Positions 12,801-25,814 of a stretch of DNA of 64,000 nt are shown one piece after another. Location: NCBI GenBank assembly GCA_039881145.1, contig JAYKKI010000004.1, positions 46,348,001 to 46,412,000 on the forward strand, read 5' to 3'. Origin of the DNA: Druceiella hillmani. Lineage: Eukaryota; Arthropoda; Insecta; Lepidoptera; Hepialidae. The notes beneath the pieces are model-generated. The model was given only the letters and a program-made list of their open reading frames with translations. It was not told where the DNA came from and searched no databases. The position numbers were made by a program, and so were the translations under genes. The first letter of the stretch is position 1. Every line of letters starts with the position of its first letter.

Positions 12801-15003
12801 GTGAAATAATCGAAAGCCAGACAAATAAGTAAATATACGCTGAATTACAATTGTATATTGTCAATGCAAACGTGTATTTACTTTTTAAAAAATAAAAAAG
12901 AACTATAAATATGAGTACCTTAGACTCATTTGGGTGTCCCTCAATCTAACCCTCTGCCAATGTAGTTTTTCTGGGAAAACATTTGGACTAATAACTTAAA
13001 ATTTGGAATAGTAATAAAACACACTAAATCGTATATATCACAATAACACATTAATATACTGTTATGGAGATTTTAGCATGGACAAACAGAGTACACGAAA
13101 ATATTTTTAAATCTTCATAAGCATAGGACATTAAATGAAACAGTGACTTACAAGGGTTAAAGAAATATTTATTTTAGAATTACGTCTAAGATAATTAAAA
13201 ATGTCCACAAACAAAACCGTTTGGTTTGGAAACCAGAAATTCGGCAAAAAAGTGCTCGAACACAAAACATAATTTCCCGCACCCGAGCACCATTTCTTCA
13301 AATATATATGATGTACTAAATGACATATTTATATGGCAAATAATAATGTTAATATTTATATGTGCCTATGTGTGTGCGGAACTAAGTGTGAGCCCTTGTT
13401 GCATTCGTACAGTGGAACTTGTATTCAAGGCAATCATGAAATATGTTATACCTCAAATTTTCGATACATTTTGATTACATATGTATATCACCCGTGAGTA
13501 ATGATAAAATAAAAAAAATGTACGTATTTCACTTCGTCTACCATCTAACCTAATAAATCAACACATGCATCGAGTGATGGATGCGTGGATTTGGATGTTT
13601 GATGTGATGGGTGTTGAAGGTTAAGCGATTTGTTTTGGTCGGATGAATATGAATGGGTAGAGAAAAACCTTCACTCTATCTAACATCAAACCTAATAAAT
13701 CCACAGACCTTTAAACCAATCTGATTTTGTATTCGATGTCTCTACCAAGGCGAAGGTTTTCATTTGTTCCAAAATCTAAATAACAAATAATTTTGCGAAC
13801 CTGAATATAAGATTAAAACAAAGTTTACAATGTCATTATCCTTCAATTTATTACCATTACTGCTAACCAGTCACTGCATGATGTAACGTAGACAGCGTCA
13901 ATAGAGACAGAGGGTAAAATAAAATACAGTTGAAGTATAATGGATGTCAACCCTCACTTACCAATAGAAAATGCTATATTGTCGCAGAGAAATTACTCTC
14001 TATCTTTTCACTCATCATTAATTGTTTGCTTTTATTTTTTATAAAATTTGGGAAAAATATATCGACGTTGATATAAATATAATATATCAAAAATAACAGC
14101 TCACAATTGTTTTCACGACTGTGTTTATAATTTGTGTACACTAAACAATTTTGTGAATAGAAACTAGCCGAAACTAAAAACAAAAAATAATTAGATATTC
14201 TTCTCTACCATAATGTTCTTGACAATTGTCCATAGAGAACTAGCTGCCATTATATTGACAGAGCTATAAAATATAGAAAACAATTGTTGAAGTCCGCTTG
14301 AGAATGCCAATTTCAAGAGAACGAACGTTCCAAAATAAATTTTTACGAGATATTCTAAACTAGGAGCTTAATACTTTCGGTATTTTCGAATAGACCATGT
14401 ATCGATGATGTAGAGTGAAATAGACCTGTTGTTAAGTAAATCAATACCAAAATGTTTCTTAATCCTGAAGTATGTCAACTGCTGGACCATATTAACCATT
14501 TGAACCATAGCGATGTCACTGTGTTACAATGAATTTAGCTGCATATTTCATATTGTTAAACTACTTTAACTGAGAAATTAAAATGTAAATGAAATACACC
14601 GGATATTTACTTGCAGGATAACAAAAAATGGTTAAATTGTGTGAAACACTTTCTTCTCCGGTAAACTTAAGTAATGCTTTAAATAGACAACATAAAATAA
14701 TACTTCAAACACAACCATTTTGGAGAGTCCATAAGATATGACGTTAGAGCTAATGGAAGTGAATACACAAATACATTGTAATAAAAATAGATATGGACAG
14801 AGCAATAAATTCAGTGTCATTTTGTACGTATCGCAGTTATGATAAAAAAAACCTTTGTTGATAGTATCGCATAAAATTACTACAATTTGTTATTAATACG
14901 AAAATAAAGAGTAAGAGAATATTTTAAATATTTATATATAATGAGAGTTGACTAAGGCCTATCTGCACATAATTTGTTTAATTTACGGGAAATTCAATGA
15001 AAC
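9885..15003. other. AT-rich DNA, no gene recognised
   Basis: The longest frame is a 126-codon minus-strand stretch (11230-11610) rich in F, Y and L with no domain motif, probably random. Around 13540-13760 there are imperfect repeats of AACCTAATAAATC and a loosely inverted partner, possibly an eroded MITE. Near 10464 GAAACCCTTATAATATTTC resembles part of the repeat family described at 40390. Confidence 0.5.
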
Positions 15004-15112
15004 GAAGCTGCCAAAGCGACAGCGTGACATGTGGAGAGATATGCGTCTGCTCGCGTCACGACCGCGCCGCCGGACCACGTTGAATCCTTGCCGCCGCACC
15101 AGGAATAAACCA
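15004..15112. other. GC-rich island, unrecognised
   Basis: About 110 bases are clearly richer in G+C than the surroundings (GACCGCGCCGCCGGACCACG). A plus-strand frame running 14948-15190 reads through it as an Arg-rich segment (SRPRRRTTLNPCRRTRNKP). I recognise no domain. It may be the remains of a mobile element or an exon; there is no clear splice context. Confidence 0.35.
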
Positions 15113-15773
15113 AACAGTAAAGTACACTGGTTTTTCGTTGTGATATTTTACCACTTTTCATTTTGTACACAATTTCCCACGACGATCTGATCTAATAAGC
15201 TATGATGAAACGGCAGAATACTCACATTTTGCGAAAGATTACAATAAATACATCTTATAGAATTATATATTCTATCTTACTGTATTTTGCCAGTGTACTA
15301 AAAAAAATATACTTTTCAATACTAAGTATTGTTCAAGAATAACTTAACGCAAAGTCCAGCCAAAAAGATTTATAGTCTTTTAAAACGCATTTTCAGACAA
15401 TGCAGAAAAATATATATGTAGTTTAATACATATTAATAAATTGCAGAAATACGTATTTTTAAATTCAAATTAAAGTCGCTTTTCTATTTGTCTATTCCAT
15501 CCCACCACATTCGATCATATCAGGATAAGCAGGACCTGCAATATATCATTTTCACACACTTAATAAATTATAATTCTTTAAATTGAAAATTTGTTCAAAT
15601 CCTTGTCTCTTAATATGCCAAATTCCTACTCAATCTATCAAAGCTTTTTATCCATTATTTCTCAAAAATCTTATGTATTATTAAATTACAGTTTCAATAT
15701 GTTCAAGCAATTCTACTTTCGATATTCAGCTAACACTCTCATACGATCCCTGACAATGACTGCATTTGAATAT

Positions 15774-15965
15774 TCTTCTTCTTCTTAGCACTACAGTCTA
15801 AAGCAAGTCAGGACCGTCCCAACGAGCTCTTTCCACCGGAGTCCATCAGATGCTTTATGTTTCTAGTTAGTAACCTGTGATAAGTCGTTCTCAATATCAT
15901 TAAACCTGAGTGCAGTTCTTCTCCAATCATTAAGCCACCTGAGTGCAGGTTAGTAACTTGGTCAG
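15774..15965. repeat. Probable dispersed-repeat fragment with internal short repeats
   Basis: The stretch starts TTCTTCTTCTTAGCACTACA, which resembles a motif common at the ends of interspersed insect repeats; this is from memory and not verified. Within it CCTGAGTGCAG occurs twice (about 15905 and 15939) and GTTAGTAAC twice. No coding frame. Confidence 0.4.
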
Positions 15966-17689
15966 ATTGTTACCCTCTTATTTAAATAAGTGTCCAAGAT
16001 ACTTTATTAAGTTTTTTTGTATTGACAACTTTGACAATGTCTTATTGTTTATAATTTTGTGATTGTAAAGAATTCGCAAAACCTTATTTTCTTGAAGAGT
16101 ATCGAAGAATTTTCGTAATATTTTTCATTCAAAAATTAGTAGTCTGTTTTGGATATGCTTGCTTTTACGCAGCCACAGAGGGTAACTAGTTGAATTAGCA
16201 TTTTATACATGTGAATCAAAATATACAACAATAATATTAAAAAAAAAAACAAAATTCGTGAAATCAAAAATTCTTTTTTTTACTTTAGAAAGTCGACCTC
16301 ATTCTTATTTACAATAATAGTTTTAATAAATTATTAAGTTTAAATCTGCGATTCTCTAGATTCCTGCTTTTTATATTTCGGGATTAATACCATTTGTAAT
16401 ACCTTGCAATACGTATCCTACTGTTAACACTATTCCTCAATTCGACTAGTTCATTAATACTTAACCCTTTCAATCAATACTCACTAAGCTTTAACGCTTA
16501 AAAACTCATAAAAATAAATCCATGCAATAGCTAATGTCGTTGATAAATTCCTGACCCCTGAAATCATTTTTTTCATGTATTGTCACGTCATCAAATCGCA
16601 ACAAAGCTGTTAGTGAAACGTTTTCATTGCACCAAAACCATTGAGAAAAATTAAGTTATAACCGTGCTCATAGGTTTTACATTAGATTTGACACCAAATT
16701 GACAGGATAAATAAATTTCGATACTTTTATTCGTCAATTACATCATCTGTTCACTTACAAAATTTCGATATCATTTCTCTAGAAATATATTTGAGGTTGT
16801 TATGATCATCTTTGAAATTAACATACTTCCTAATATCACATTAATTTTTACAAAATTCACAAAACAAAGGAAGTATAAAAATAAAAAACGCTAATTTCGG
16901 TTTTTTTTTTACATTGAATATTTTCAGAAAACTAGAGACAAAAACACTTCAAAAGACGGAACAATTTTTACTTTTTTACTTCTCTCTTACCAATTTGCTT
17001 GAAGTTAACATAATAAACCAAAGAATATAATAGTTCATCCTGTATTTGCATTCCCATTTTATATTTTTTATCAATTAATACTTCATCAATTAATTGGTTT
17101 TGGGTATTTAATGTGAACGGGTAGACAAAAGGTTTCCGCAGGGTTTTAGTACTTTATAGATACTTAAAAATTAGTTTTAACTCCAAGTCATTTTATTAAG
17201 CATCAATTAACACTCATCACAATACTAAAGTTTTTGATACATTAAACACAATGGTTGTTCCATATGTATCGTTTTGATTACTCCTAAAGCAAATAAATTA
17301 AAATAATTTCGAAAATCCTAACCACGTTATATGTTATTCGGACTTAAGATTGCAAAAACCAATTCAATAGATACCAATCGTAACCCCTCATATTTCTGCT
17401 CGAGTATGTGTTTCCAAATTAAATGTACATCAGAAAAAAATCATATCGAACATTAACATAAAATTTTCCTAAAATTCCGTCCGTACCCATTTTTCATCTG
17501 CAATGCCACGATTTAATTTTAAGAAAGTTTGGAAATTATTTCAGATGCTGCATAGTAAGGAAAATCGAATTCAGTTTGCCACCGAACTTGACGCTAAACC
17601 GATTATGAAATATGGAGTTGCTCACTAAAATGTTGCAATCTGAGTAAACACTGTTAAGCACAAACAAATGCATGGAATCGTAGAAATGT
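15966..17689. other. AT-rich DNA, no gene recognised
   Basis: I see no open frame with domain content and no large repeat. ATCAATTAAT is repeated near 17073-17095. Confidence 0.5.
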
Positions 17690-17835
17690 TTATTTGTCCG
17701 ACAAGCATGTCGGTTACATGTTTACTTCTCACATTGAGAGCATCGGCAAAAGTGACCGGGTGGAACGCCGCCACATTTCAGGCCGTTCGCAATTCAATTA
17801 TTTATTACTGCTCTCGATATCGTGCACCTGATCAC
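17690..17835. other. GC-rich island with short palindrome, unrecognised
   Basis: The island contains CCGACAAGCATGTCGG (6-bp arms, 17698-17713) and GTGACCGGGTGGAACGCCGC. An 88-codon plus-strand frame (17668-17934) passes through it (RASAKVTGWNAATFQAVRNS). Base composition differs from the neighbours, so it may be an exon or element remnant. Neither can be shown from the sequence alone. Confidence 0.35.
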
Positions 17836-18095
17836 TTTTTACAGAAAAAGCTCCATGCAAAACTTGTGATAATACACAATGAATACAATCTTGGTGTTTT
17901 TAATTCAGTTCGTGCAAAATATTACTATCTTTGACCGTGTGTAAAGTGCGCATATAAAAGCAAAATATTAATGTAATTAAATGCTGTAAAGTTACTTCTT
18001 CAATACGATGGTCAAAATGGGGAGAAAGAAGTGCACTTCAAGCGAAGTGATTTTTAATGCTATTAATTATTACAACGGTCTATTTTACGGAAACC

Positions 18096-18175
18096 ATGAA
18101 CGTAACAAGATGAGTTTTGTATGAACGTAACAAAATGAGTTCTGTATGAACGTAACAAAATGTGTTCTCTATGAA
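18096..18175. repeat. 25-bp tandem repeat, three copies
   Basis: The unit ATGAACGTAACAARATGAGT plus TYTGT starts at 18096, 18121 and 18146, followed by a partial ATGAA. Copies differ at a few positions. It is a minisatellite-like array with no coding role seen. Confidence 0.92.
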
Positions 18176-18555
18176 ATTGTTATTTATTACAATGTTTTAT
18201 GTAAAGTCGCACTTTTTGTCATTGAATATATAATATACAAATAAGAACACAAATTATCAAATATTACGTAAATAAATTTATCAAATTATCAAATATACGT
18301 AAAAGTAGTGATTTATTATGCAAAACGTGATTAATAATTTGATATCTGACAACTGTTAACACTAGTAAAAATACTTCTTAAAACAATTTTCTATTAAATT
18401 AGTTGAGTGGACTGAATATTAAATACCTTGTTTTAAATGAATATTATTTGGTTTAAAAATAAAAAAAATTAGTAATTTATTTTTGCTGAAGTCTACTGGA
18501 GTAATCATATGGGATGCAATTAACAATTAATGTGTGGCGCTAAATATAAATATTA

Positions 18556-18723
18556 CTAATTATAAACAATATTACAATTTACATAATAATAGAACATATA
18601 TGATCAATAGTGCATAAATAACACTAAATATAAACAATACTAATTATAAACAATATCACAACTTACATAATAATAGAACATATATAATCAATAGTGCATA
18701 AATAACACTAAATGTAAACAATA
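18556..18723. repeat. 84-bp tandem repeat, two copies
   Basis: The unit starting CTAATTATAAACAATATYAC and ending CACTAAATRTAAACAATA occupies 18556-18639 and 18640-18723. The copies differ at only four positions, so the duplication is fairly recent. The AT-rich flanks carry related fragments (TAAATATAAATATTA at 18541). About 0.4 kb separates it from the 25-bp array. Confidence 0.92.
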
Positions 18724-21113
18724 CTACAACCGACATTAAACACGTCGTCTTCGAACTGAGCAGTAAGTTTCCACCATATACCCATTATACAATATGACAT
18801 AAATTAAAAACAGTAACACAATATAAGAATTTTAAATGTAAAATGTACCAAGGAAATAAACTCAAAATCAAATACACCAAATATAATTTGTAGTAGACTA
18901 AAAAAAAGTGTAACAAACAGGAAACGATAAAACCCTTACAATAAATCGGCGCAATTTAGAATTGTATCGCGCCTTCCTTGCTTGCCAAGTTTCCGTTGTC
19001 TCATATATTTTCATACCAAACAAGCTAAAATGTAGTTAAAAGGTCTTTTTATTTAATTACCTCTAACATTAAACCGCAAGCACAAGAGGTAAACTTTTGA
19101 AAACTTTGGAATAAAAAATCTAATAAATTATTCAACACATTATAAAAAAAAATTAGTTTGTAAGGTTGAGAAACAAATTAAAACAACCATTTAATTTGCA
19201 TGAAATTAAAAACACTTAAAATTGCAATGAACAATGGAAATACCAAAATGAAAAAACCAAACAAGAATAAAATCGTTTCAAGCGAAATTAAGTAAACAAT
19301 TAACGCATTTTGAACTTGTTAATTCTACACGTAATCACGAATTTAATAGAACATCGGAAAACATAAAATTCTCAACTATCCCTATAATCGTAAGAGTCAT
19401 AATATCTGTTAAAAAACCTGCCAATTTCAAGTAAAAGTCACGTGCGCCGGGAGTTCCAAGACAAGGTTTATCCAGGATATGATGAATTGTAATGAGAAAA
19501 TTACAACGCTCTTCAATATATACATAATTACATGATTGTGAATTAAAATTAACAAGTCAGAGACGAAAAACATTTTAAACTTTGTAATTTTTTTCGAAAA
19601 CTACGATTTTTTTCAAAATAATAGTAGAAAATGGTAAAGTTTATTTTTAAAAACTTAACCATAATAAGTGATAAGCTGCAAACAGCCTAGTTCTTTCAGA
19701 GTTTTGTTCCTAAGACTGTTTGCCGGGTTGTCTCAGGGTCCCTCCTGGCACCCACCTCATACAAATGAGGGGACCATCGAAGGTCTAGCTTAATAGTGTC
19801 CCGTACCTAATCACAGCGCTGCCACCCAATAGGGTTAGAGTCTATTCCTTTTTAATGAATCAAAGTTTAGCACCTTTGTTAAATATTAAGTTTAGTACCT
19901 CTGTTATATATTACTGTTTAAATACTGTATAAATAGCTGAGACTATAGCTTTACATCTAATTTATTGAATAATATATCCATTATCTTATTTAACTAGAAT
20001 TATTTGTATCGCCATATTGAGCAAGTCAAAATAATAAAAGTAAACTAATTTAAATGTGCGGATAAAACCTTTCCATGTGACATTACTTAATCTTGTTACC
20101 CCACTTTTCATTTTTACTTTGGAATTTCGGAGCCAATTTTGAATAAAAAGAGAAATATTAATCACTATCAAAAGTAGTCATTAAGACACACATGCAGACA
20201 GACATAAATCGACGTCTCACCGTAAGGATTCTGCTTTTGATGCAGAACTCTAAAAACGTAGGCGACTTCCTTTCCCTTTCATCACAATCCATAATATAAT
20301 AAAATAATAAATAACCAGGAAAATAACAAATATGAGAAACGTTTACCGCCAGTATTAAATATCACTACAAGACACGGTAATAGATCCGAAATAATAAACG
20401 CCCGGTTTTTACCCCCTGATGTTATTTTATAAAACCTATGTTTAAATTAAATATAGAATACATGAATAAACATGAATATCATAACATCCACGAAACTGAA
20501 AGTACAAATTTTGTGTATGGAACATTTTCAAGCAAGCACTTTCAAGGATTCCCTTCAAATTGAAGTCGGTATAGTCTATTTGTTTAGCTAATATTTGCTA
20601 CTCAGGCTAATTTTCCCGGACATCGACGGGAAAGGGAATTGTAAAACATAAACAAAGACATAGACTACGGAAAAAAGGTCGAGACGTGTAAAAATTGTCA
20701 CGCGTCCGTTTCCACAATTCACTTTCCCACCAAAACATAAGTTATTTTTTGTATAAGTTCAGACTGCATCTGTAATACCCATTCAAAACATTGGTACGCG
20801 CGTGGAATGTTTCAACATACGTTTATGAGATACATATGCATACCTTTTGATCAATATTCATTCAATTTAATTTTTATTGCATTTTATTTACCTAATTAAA
20901 TTACGCTTTAAGATACTCTATTCAGGCACTTCAATTGTACGAAACCTATTATCTTTTCAATGTATCTAAAGTAAATCCCTAAAGTTAGATTATTTTCTAT
21001 ACGAAAAAAGTTTATTTAAAAACGTTAACTACTTACTCTGCAGATAGAGTGTCTTTCCGTGATTCCTGATAATAATTCTCTGAATCACATACACACCCAA
21101 ATATATACATACA
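18724..21113. other. AT-rich DNA with one GC-richer patch; no gene recognised
   Basis: The patch at about 19690-19840 contains GGTTGTCTCAGGGTCCCTCC and a small hairpin CCTCAT-ACAA-ATGAGG (19757-19772). It may be a SINE- or LINE-derived piece, but no family is recognised. A 25-bp imperfect duplication (AAGTTTAGYACCTYTGTTAWA) lies at 19863-19912. Nothing else stands out. Confidence 0.45.
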
Positions 21114-21114
21114 T

Positions 21115-21190
<76 letters not shown>
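21114..21190. repeat. (CA)n-(TA)n compound microsatellite
   Basis: A run of CA dinucleotides (21114-21131) passes directly into about 60 bases of alternating AT. Confidence 0.95.
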
Positions 21191-21193
<3 letters not shown>

Positions 21194-21403
21194 TAACTCT
21201 ATACAAATAAGAATTGTTCTATATGTTTAATTACTTTTTTCTAATTTGAACTTTGCATTTATTATACGGAACTTTTACACTTGAAAGTAAATTTACTAAA
21301 TTTTCTTTACGGTGATCAAATTTGATTTGATAAAGAAATAGAACAGGCAAGAACAAGAAATAGAAGTCAATGATTACTGACTTAGACTTTAAGAACTTTT
21401 TTC

Positions 21404-21461
21404 CGACTTTGAGAAGCTTTTCTCAGTACTAAGAAGTACTGAGAAAAGCTTCTTAAAGTCG
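21404..21461. repeat. Near-perfect 58-base hairpin (27-bp arms, 4-base loop)
   Basis: The left arm is 21404-21430 and the right arm 21435-21461, separated by AAGA. The arms contain AGTACTGAGAAAAGCTTCT and its complement and differ at a single position. The short loop and almost intact arms suggest recent formation or maintained pairing. No transposon termini are seen around it. A miRNA-like precursor is possible but the loop is small. Confidence 0.9.
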
Positions 21462-22746
21462 AGGTCATATTGACATTTCTAAAACATAGTATATTTATTA
21501 ACTGGTTCGAAGACTTTCAACGTTCTACTGCAACATAACTAGGTCACAGTGGCAATAACTATCTCAGTTCATCGAGTGTGAAATTGAAGAAAATTATGAA
21601 CATAACTTGGAAAATGTTTCCACTCACTGCAATGTGTCAAGCAGCATGAAAAATATTGTAGAATGATATTTGAAAACCTTTTGCAAAGCTTTGCGCTCAC
21701 GAGTCATAAAAATTGAAGCGTTCCGCCTCGGGTGAACGATAACCTTATTATATAGTCTGCAATATTGGATGTCCACTTACGACAAAAATAGTGGAACTAG
21801 TCCTATATTTTAAATATTTTACGTAAAAACCTTCTCTTGTACTTAATACGCATGGTTTAGGCATATTATAGAAAGATTTTATCTATCATAAAAACCTAAG
21901 TTTCGACCCTTTCTTATATTTTCCTGCCTTGAAATATGAATACTTCCTTCTGTCCATTTGTTCGCCTTTACAAAAGAAATTTTTTTCTTCAACATGCTTA
22001 TCTTAGGTTGTCGCTCATATAGCTTCTTATTTAATCCTTTAAGCCTTATACAAACTTTTTTTAAAAGTAAATTTTTCCTAAAATTTAAAAATGTAAAAGG
22101 AGAAATATTATAAAACCCTAGATGGGTTTAATAATATTTTTCTTTTATTATTATCCTTCTAATATTTTCCTTTTAACGCGGATGGAAATATTGCAAAGAA
22201 GAATTCAAAATTTACTTCTGTTATTTTTTCACGTAAACGTCGTAGAAACTGAGTTTATTTCTGTACCACGTCATGAATTATCAGTTATCTACAGCTTGAA
22301 TATACGTAGATCTTACATTCACTTCATGAATCAATCAAAAATAAAATATCGCCTTGTGCATTAAAAAAAATTAATTAATCACCGTGAATATTTTTTAGAT
22401 AAATGTCTCAATTTGTTAGCACTGTAAAAAACGAATACATTTTTTAAAAAAATCATGTTGAAACACCGCGTGGATGACTAAGATATTCCTTGATGATGAA
22501 TCCGGGCAAATAGCCGGTACAATTCTTGATGCCACCGAGCGGAATAAGTAAAATAGAGGAAGTGAGAATTTATATATCCTCCACCATAGACTACGATGGT
22601 TATATAGGAAGGGGAGGCCCTTGTTAACGGATGAAAGTTACCCATACTTTTTAAACTTACATAGTGGCCCTACTTTATCTTTACATTAATCTGTTTTAAT
22701 TTTATTTTAATTGATATTTGACAAATTATATGTATAATATCATATC

Positions 22747-22748
<2 letters not shown>
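21462..22748. other. AT-rich DNA with a GC-richer repeat-like patch
   Basis: At 22460-22640 there is a patch containing TGATGAATCCGGGCAAATAG, which resembles the terminus of the MITE-like element at 24866 (TGATTTAATCCGGTCAAATAG with small differences). It also contains ACCAT-AGACTACG-ATGGT. It could be a diverged relative of that element. No gene seen. Confidence 0.4.

Positions 22749-22809
<61 letters not shown>
22749..22809. repeat. (TA)n microsatellite
   Basis: About 60 bases of uninterrupted alternating TA. Confidence 0.95.
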
Positions 22810-22814
<5 letters not shown>

Positions 22815-23075
22815 ATAACTATTAAGATACTACATCACTATGCTCTTCCAATTAAAGCACTTTTGACATGTATGTATTTACATATCAGGTGCCTGTCAAA
22901 AATTACAATTATGGAGTAACTCCCATTCCAAATTTACCCAGATATGCTTTTGCAAGTAAATTTTACGTTTTACGCTCCCCATTAGATAGTTATTTGGATA
23001 TGTTTAGTATTGATTTACATTAAAATAGAGTAATATTGTTTCCCTTACCTTATGTCTACATGTTTACATAAACAT

Positions 23076-23078
23076 ATG

Positions 23079-23132
<54 letters not shown>
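23076..23132. repeat. (TA)n microsatellite
   Basis: Alternating TA with one G interruption near 23099. Confidence 0.95.
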
Positions 23133-23134
<2 letters not shown>

Positions 23135-24865
23135 CAGAATTTACTTGTTATTCAAATTATTGTTCCTTGTTTCATTTTTCGCAGCAAAGTTGAAAATTCA
23201 AAACATATTTAAATTTGATTTAAATTTATAACAAAATTTTGAGAAAGAACCATGAGATATGCATTTTAAATTGACAGAATTAAACATTTTACCGGCATCT
23301 AATAGTGGTGATGAAGTCTTAGCACCAACGCCACTAATACGTGACTGGAAAGCGTTGACCCATCAGAAGGCAGTTTTCTTTATAAGGAGATAGTATATAT
23401 GAGGGATAAAGGTAATTAAACTTTATAATATTTATAAGTCAGACAATTTATAATTAACAAAGCAATTAATGGAAGACTTAATAACTGTATAAGATTGAAT
23501 ACTGACAGACTATTAACATTAATTTAACAATTCGTACCTTTAATGAGACGACTTACGGATAGCCAATTGTGTTTAATTTGTGTTTGGCGCTCTAATTATT
23601 TCCCTTATGAATTCAAATTTTGTTCTATGTAAGACTTTTGTAACATACCTTCATATCGATTATTTGTACATACATGATTCAAGCCTATAGTTTCCATGAA
23701 TTATTTTCAATGCAAATTTATATTTAATGTCTGTACGTTTCCATCTTTTGAGAAACTCACAATTTTCTATCACATTTGTAGCACGTCTGTTCTATTTGTA
23801 CACATATCCTTTTGGTTACACTCACCTAGATTACACAGTAATTGTTTCCTCTTTATGTGTTGGAAATTGTCGGTTTCGTTCTTGATCTAAGCGTCACGTT
23901 AAAAGAAATCAGACTTGTTATTCTCACATTTGGTAACTATGAGCTCTAACATGATGACATGATGAGACTCGTAGTCTATAGCTGTGTTCATAGACTCTAA
24001 TATGTTTTGAGAGCATTCCGAACCCCAATCGCCCACTCGCTTCGTGAGATTCACTGAAACTTAAATTCTTTTAACGATGAATCTCAGGAATACCACGTCG
24101 CGATTATAAGAAGTTTATTTCAGCCAATTGCATCACTAAATAAACTAAATGTTACTTATGTAATTTCAATTTATAAGCCACCATCTCTTTTGCCTACCAA
24201 AAATAATATATTCAGTGTCAGATAAATGTTATTTAAATAAAATATTGGACCACAAATTAGCTTTATTTACTAAAATAAAATTAATATTTATTTATCAGAA
24301 AGTACCCCTGATAAAAAACATGGATTATTCTTCACCCAGCAGAAATCGAGTTTCATTTATTATGGATATCTGAAAAAACACGTCATGTATGTAGGTAAAT
24401 GCGCAATGAATATATTACTGATAGCGAGAGCAAACAAATGGTAGAGATAGTACCTCGGGGGGGGGGAATATTCTTTATCGTTTTTGCGACATTTCTATTG
24501 GATGTCACATTCATCTGGTGACACAGTTGTAGATTTGCCGTCAAAACAGAGTTTTGTGCAAAAAATAAACAATTTTCAAAATACGAAGAATTAAAAAGGA
24601 AATAAAATAGGCATCATTCCTACCCTCAAAGATTCGTATTCGTAAATACTAAAAAACCTGCGATATATAATCCATGACAAGCAAATATTCGAATCGCAAT
24701 AAAACGTAAGCCAGAATATTATTCACCTTCTTTGCAGAATTAGTCTGGAAGTCAACTTTGAATGATGATTTCTTTCTATGAAACTATCTAATTATCAAGA
24801 GAGTAAAAGCAGTAGATCTAATTAGATAACAAATTGTGGTACATAATTATTAATATATAAATATA
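23133..24865. other. AT-rich DNA, no gene recognised
   Basis: Open frames are short and lack motifs. A run of ten G lies at 24457-24466. Confidence 0.5.
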
Positions 24866-25164
24866 AAACTTTTCATTCATCAGGACCCCTTGTGATTTAA
24901 TCCGGTCAAATAGTTCAAACGCATTTACCGGGAAAGGAATGAAAATAGCTTTTTCACTACTTTAAAACTACCCTCTGCCTACAACTACATGTTAATTCTT
25001 ATATGTATTATTAGTAGTTATTTTTGCCCTTTGACATTATATTTACCGTAATTTGATATTGCTCTTGATTTACAATTTATAGATCACAAATATGCTATCA
25101 GCGAAATTTCTGACAATAAATGGACCGGATAAAATCACAATGGGTCCTGAAGAATGGAAAGTTT
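24866..25164. mobile_element. MITE-like element with ~43-bp terminal inverted repeats
   Basis: The left end (24866-24909) and the reversed right end (25121-25164) share AAACTTT-CATTC-TCAGGACCC-TTGTGATTT-ATCCGGTC-A, with about five single-base differences. The interior is about 210 bases, non-coding and AT-rich. Size, long TIRs and lack of coding capacity fit a miniature inverted-repeat element. I could not fix a target duplication, so the superfamily is unknown. Confidence 0.75.
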
Positions 25165-25753
25165 CTCTATGTAAAAATTCACTCTTTTTCTAGATTTATT
25201 TTCTACGGCCTTAAAATATGGGTAAATAAATCCGTAACAAATCAAATAGCCGTGAGGGGCACAGTCTACATATTTTGTCATATTATATAATGCACTTAAT
25301 GTGTTTCATATTCTTTTTGATGATTGTTTCATTTCACTTCTAACGATCTTAATTCCAACGCTTATCAGCTAACCGCTTTGAATTATGTTACCCATCTGAA
25401 ACGTGAAATCTATGGAAAAACGCCATTTGAAATCACGTTGTCTCACACAATCGACAAGTCGAAATTCTCTATACATCATCTCAAATAATTTTCTTGTCCC
25501 TGAAGTGTCACTCACCTCATTCTTTTGAATTATTGCAGTTCGATAACACAAAAGAAAAAGAAAACGAAAATTTTACGAAATCACTCATTTTTCTGTTTGT
25601 CTGTCCATGCGTCACAGCTCTTTTCTCTAAAATAATTTGACTGGGGAATTCAAAATGTGCGTAGTGGTAAAGCATGCTAACCTACATATATCTCAATATT
25701 AACATAAAAATAATCATATCGATGTATTAATGGAAGCAAATGAAGTAATCAAA

Positions 25754-25814
<61 letters not shown>

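Noticed and set aside
18096..18723. Possible CRISPR-like array
   Set aside because: Repeats are directly adjacent without unique spacers, and the window is eukaryotic.
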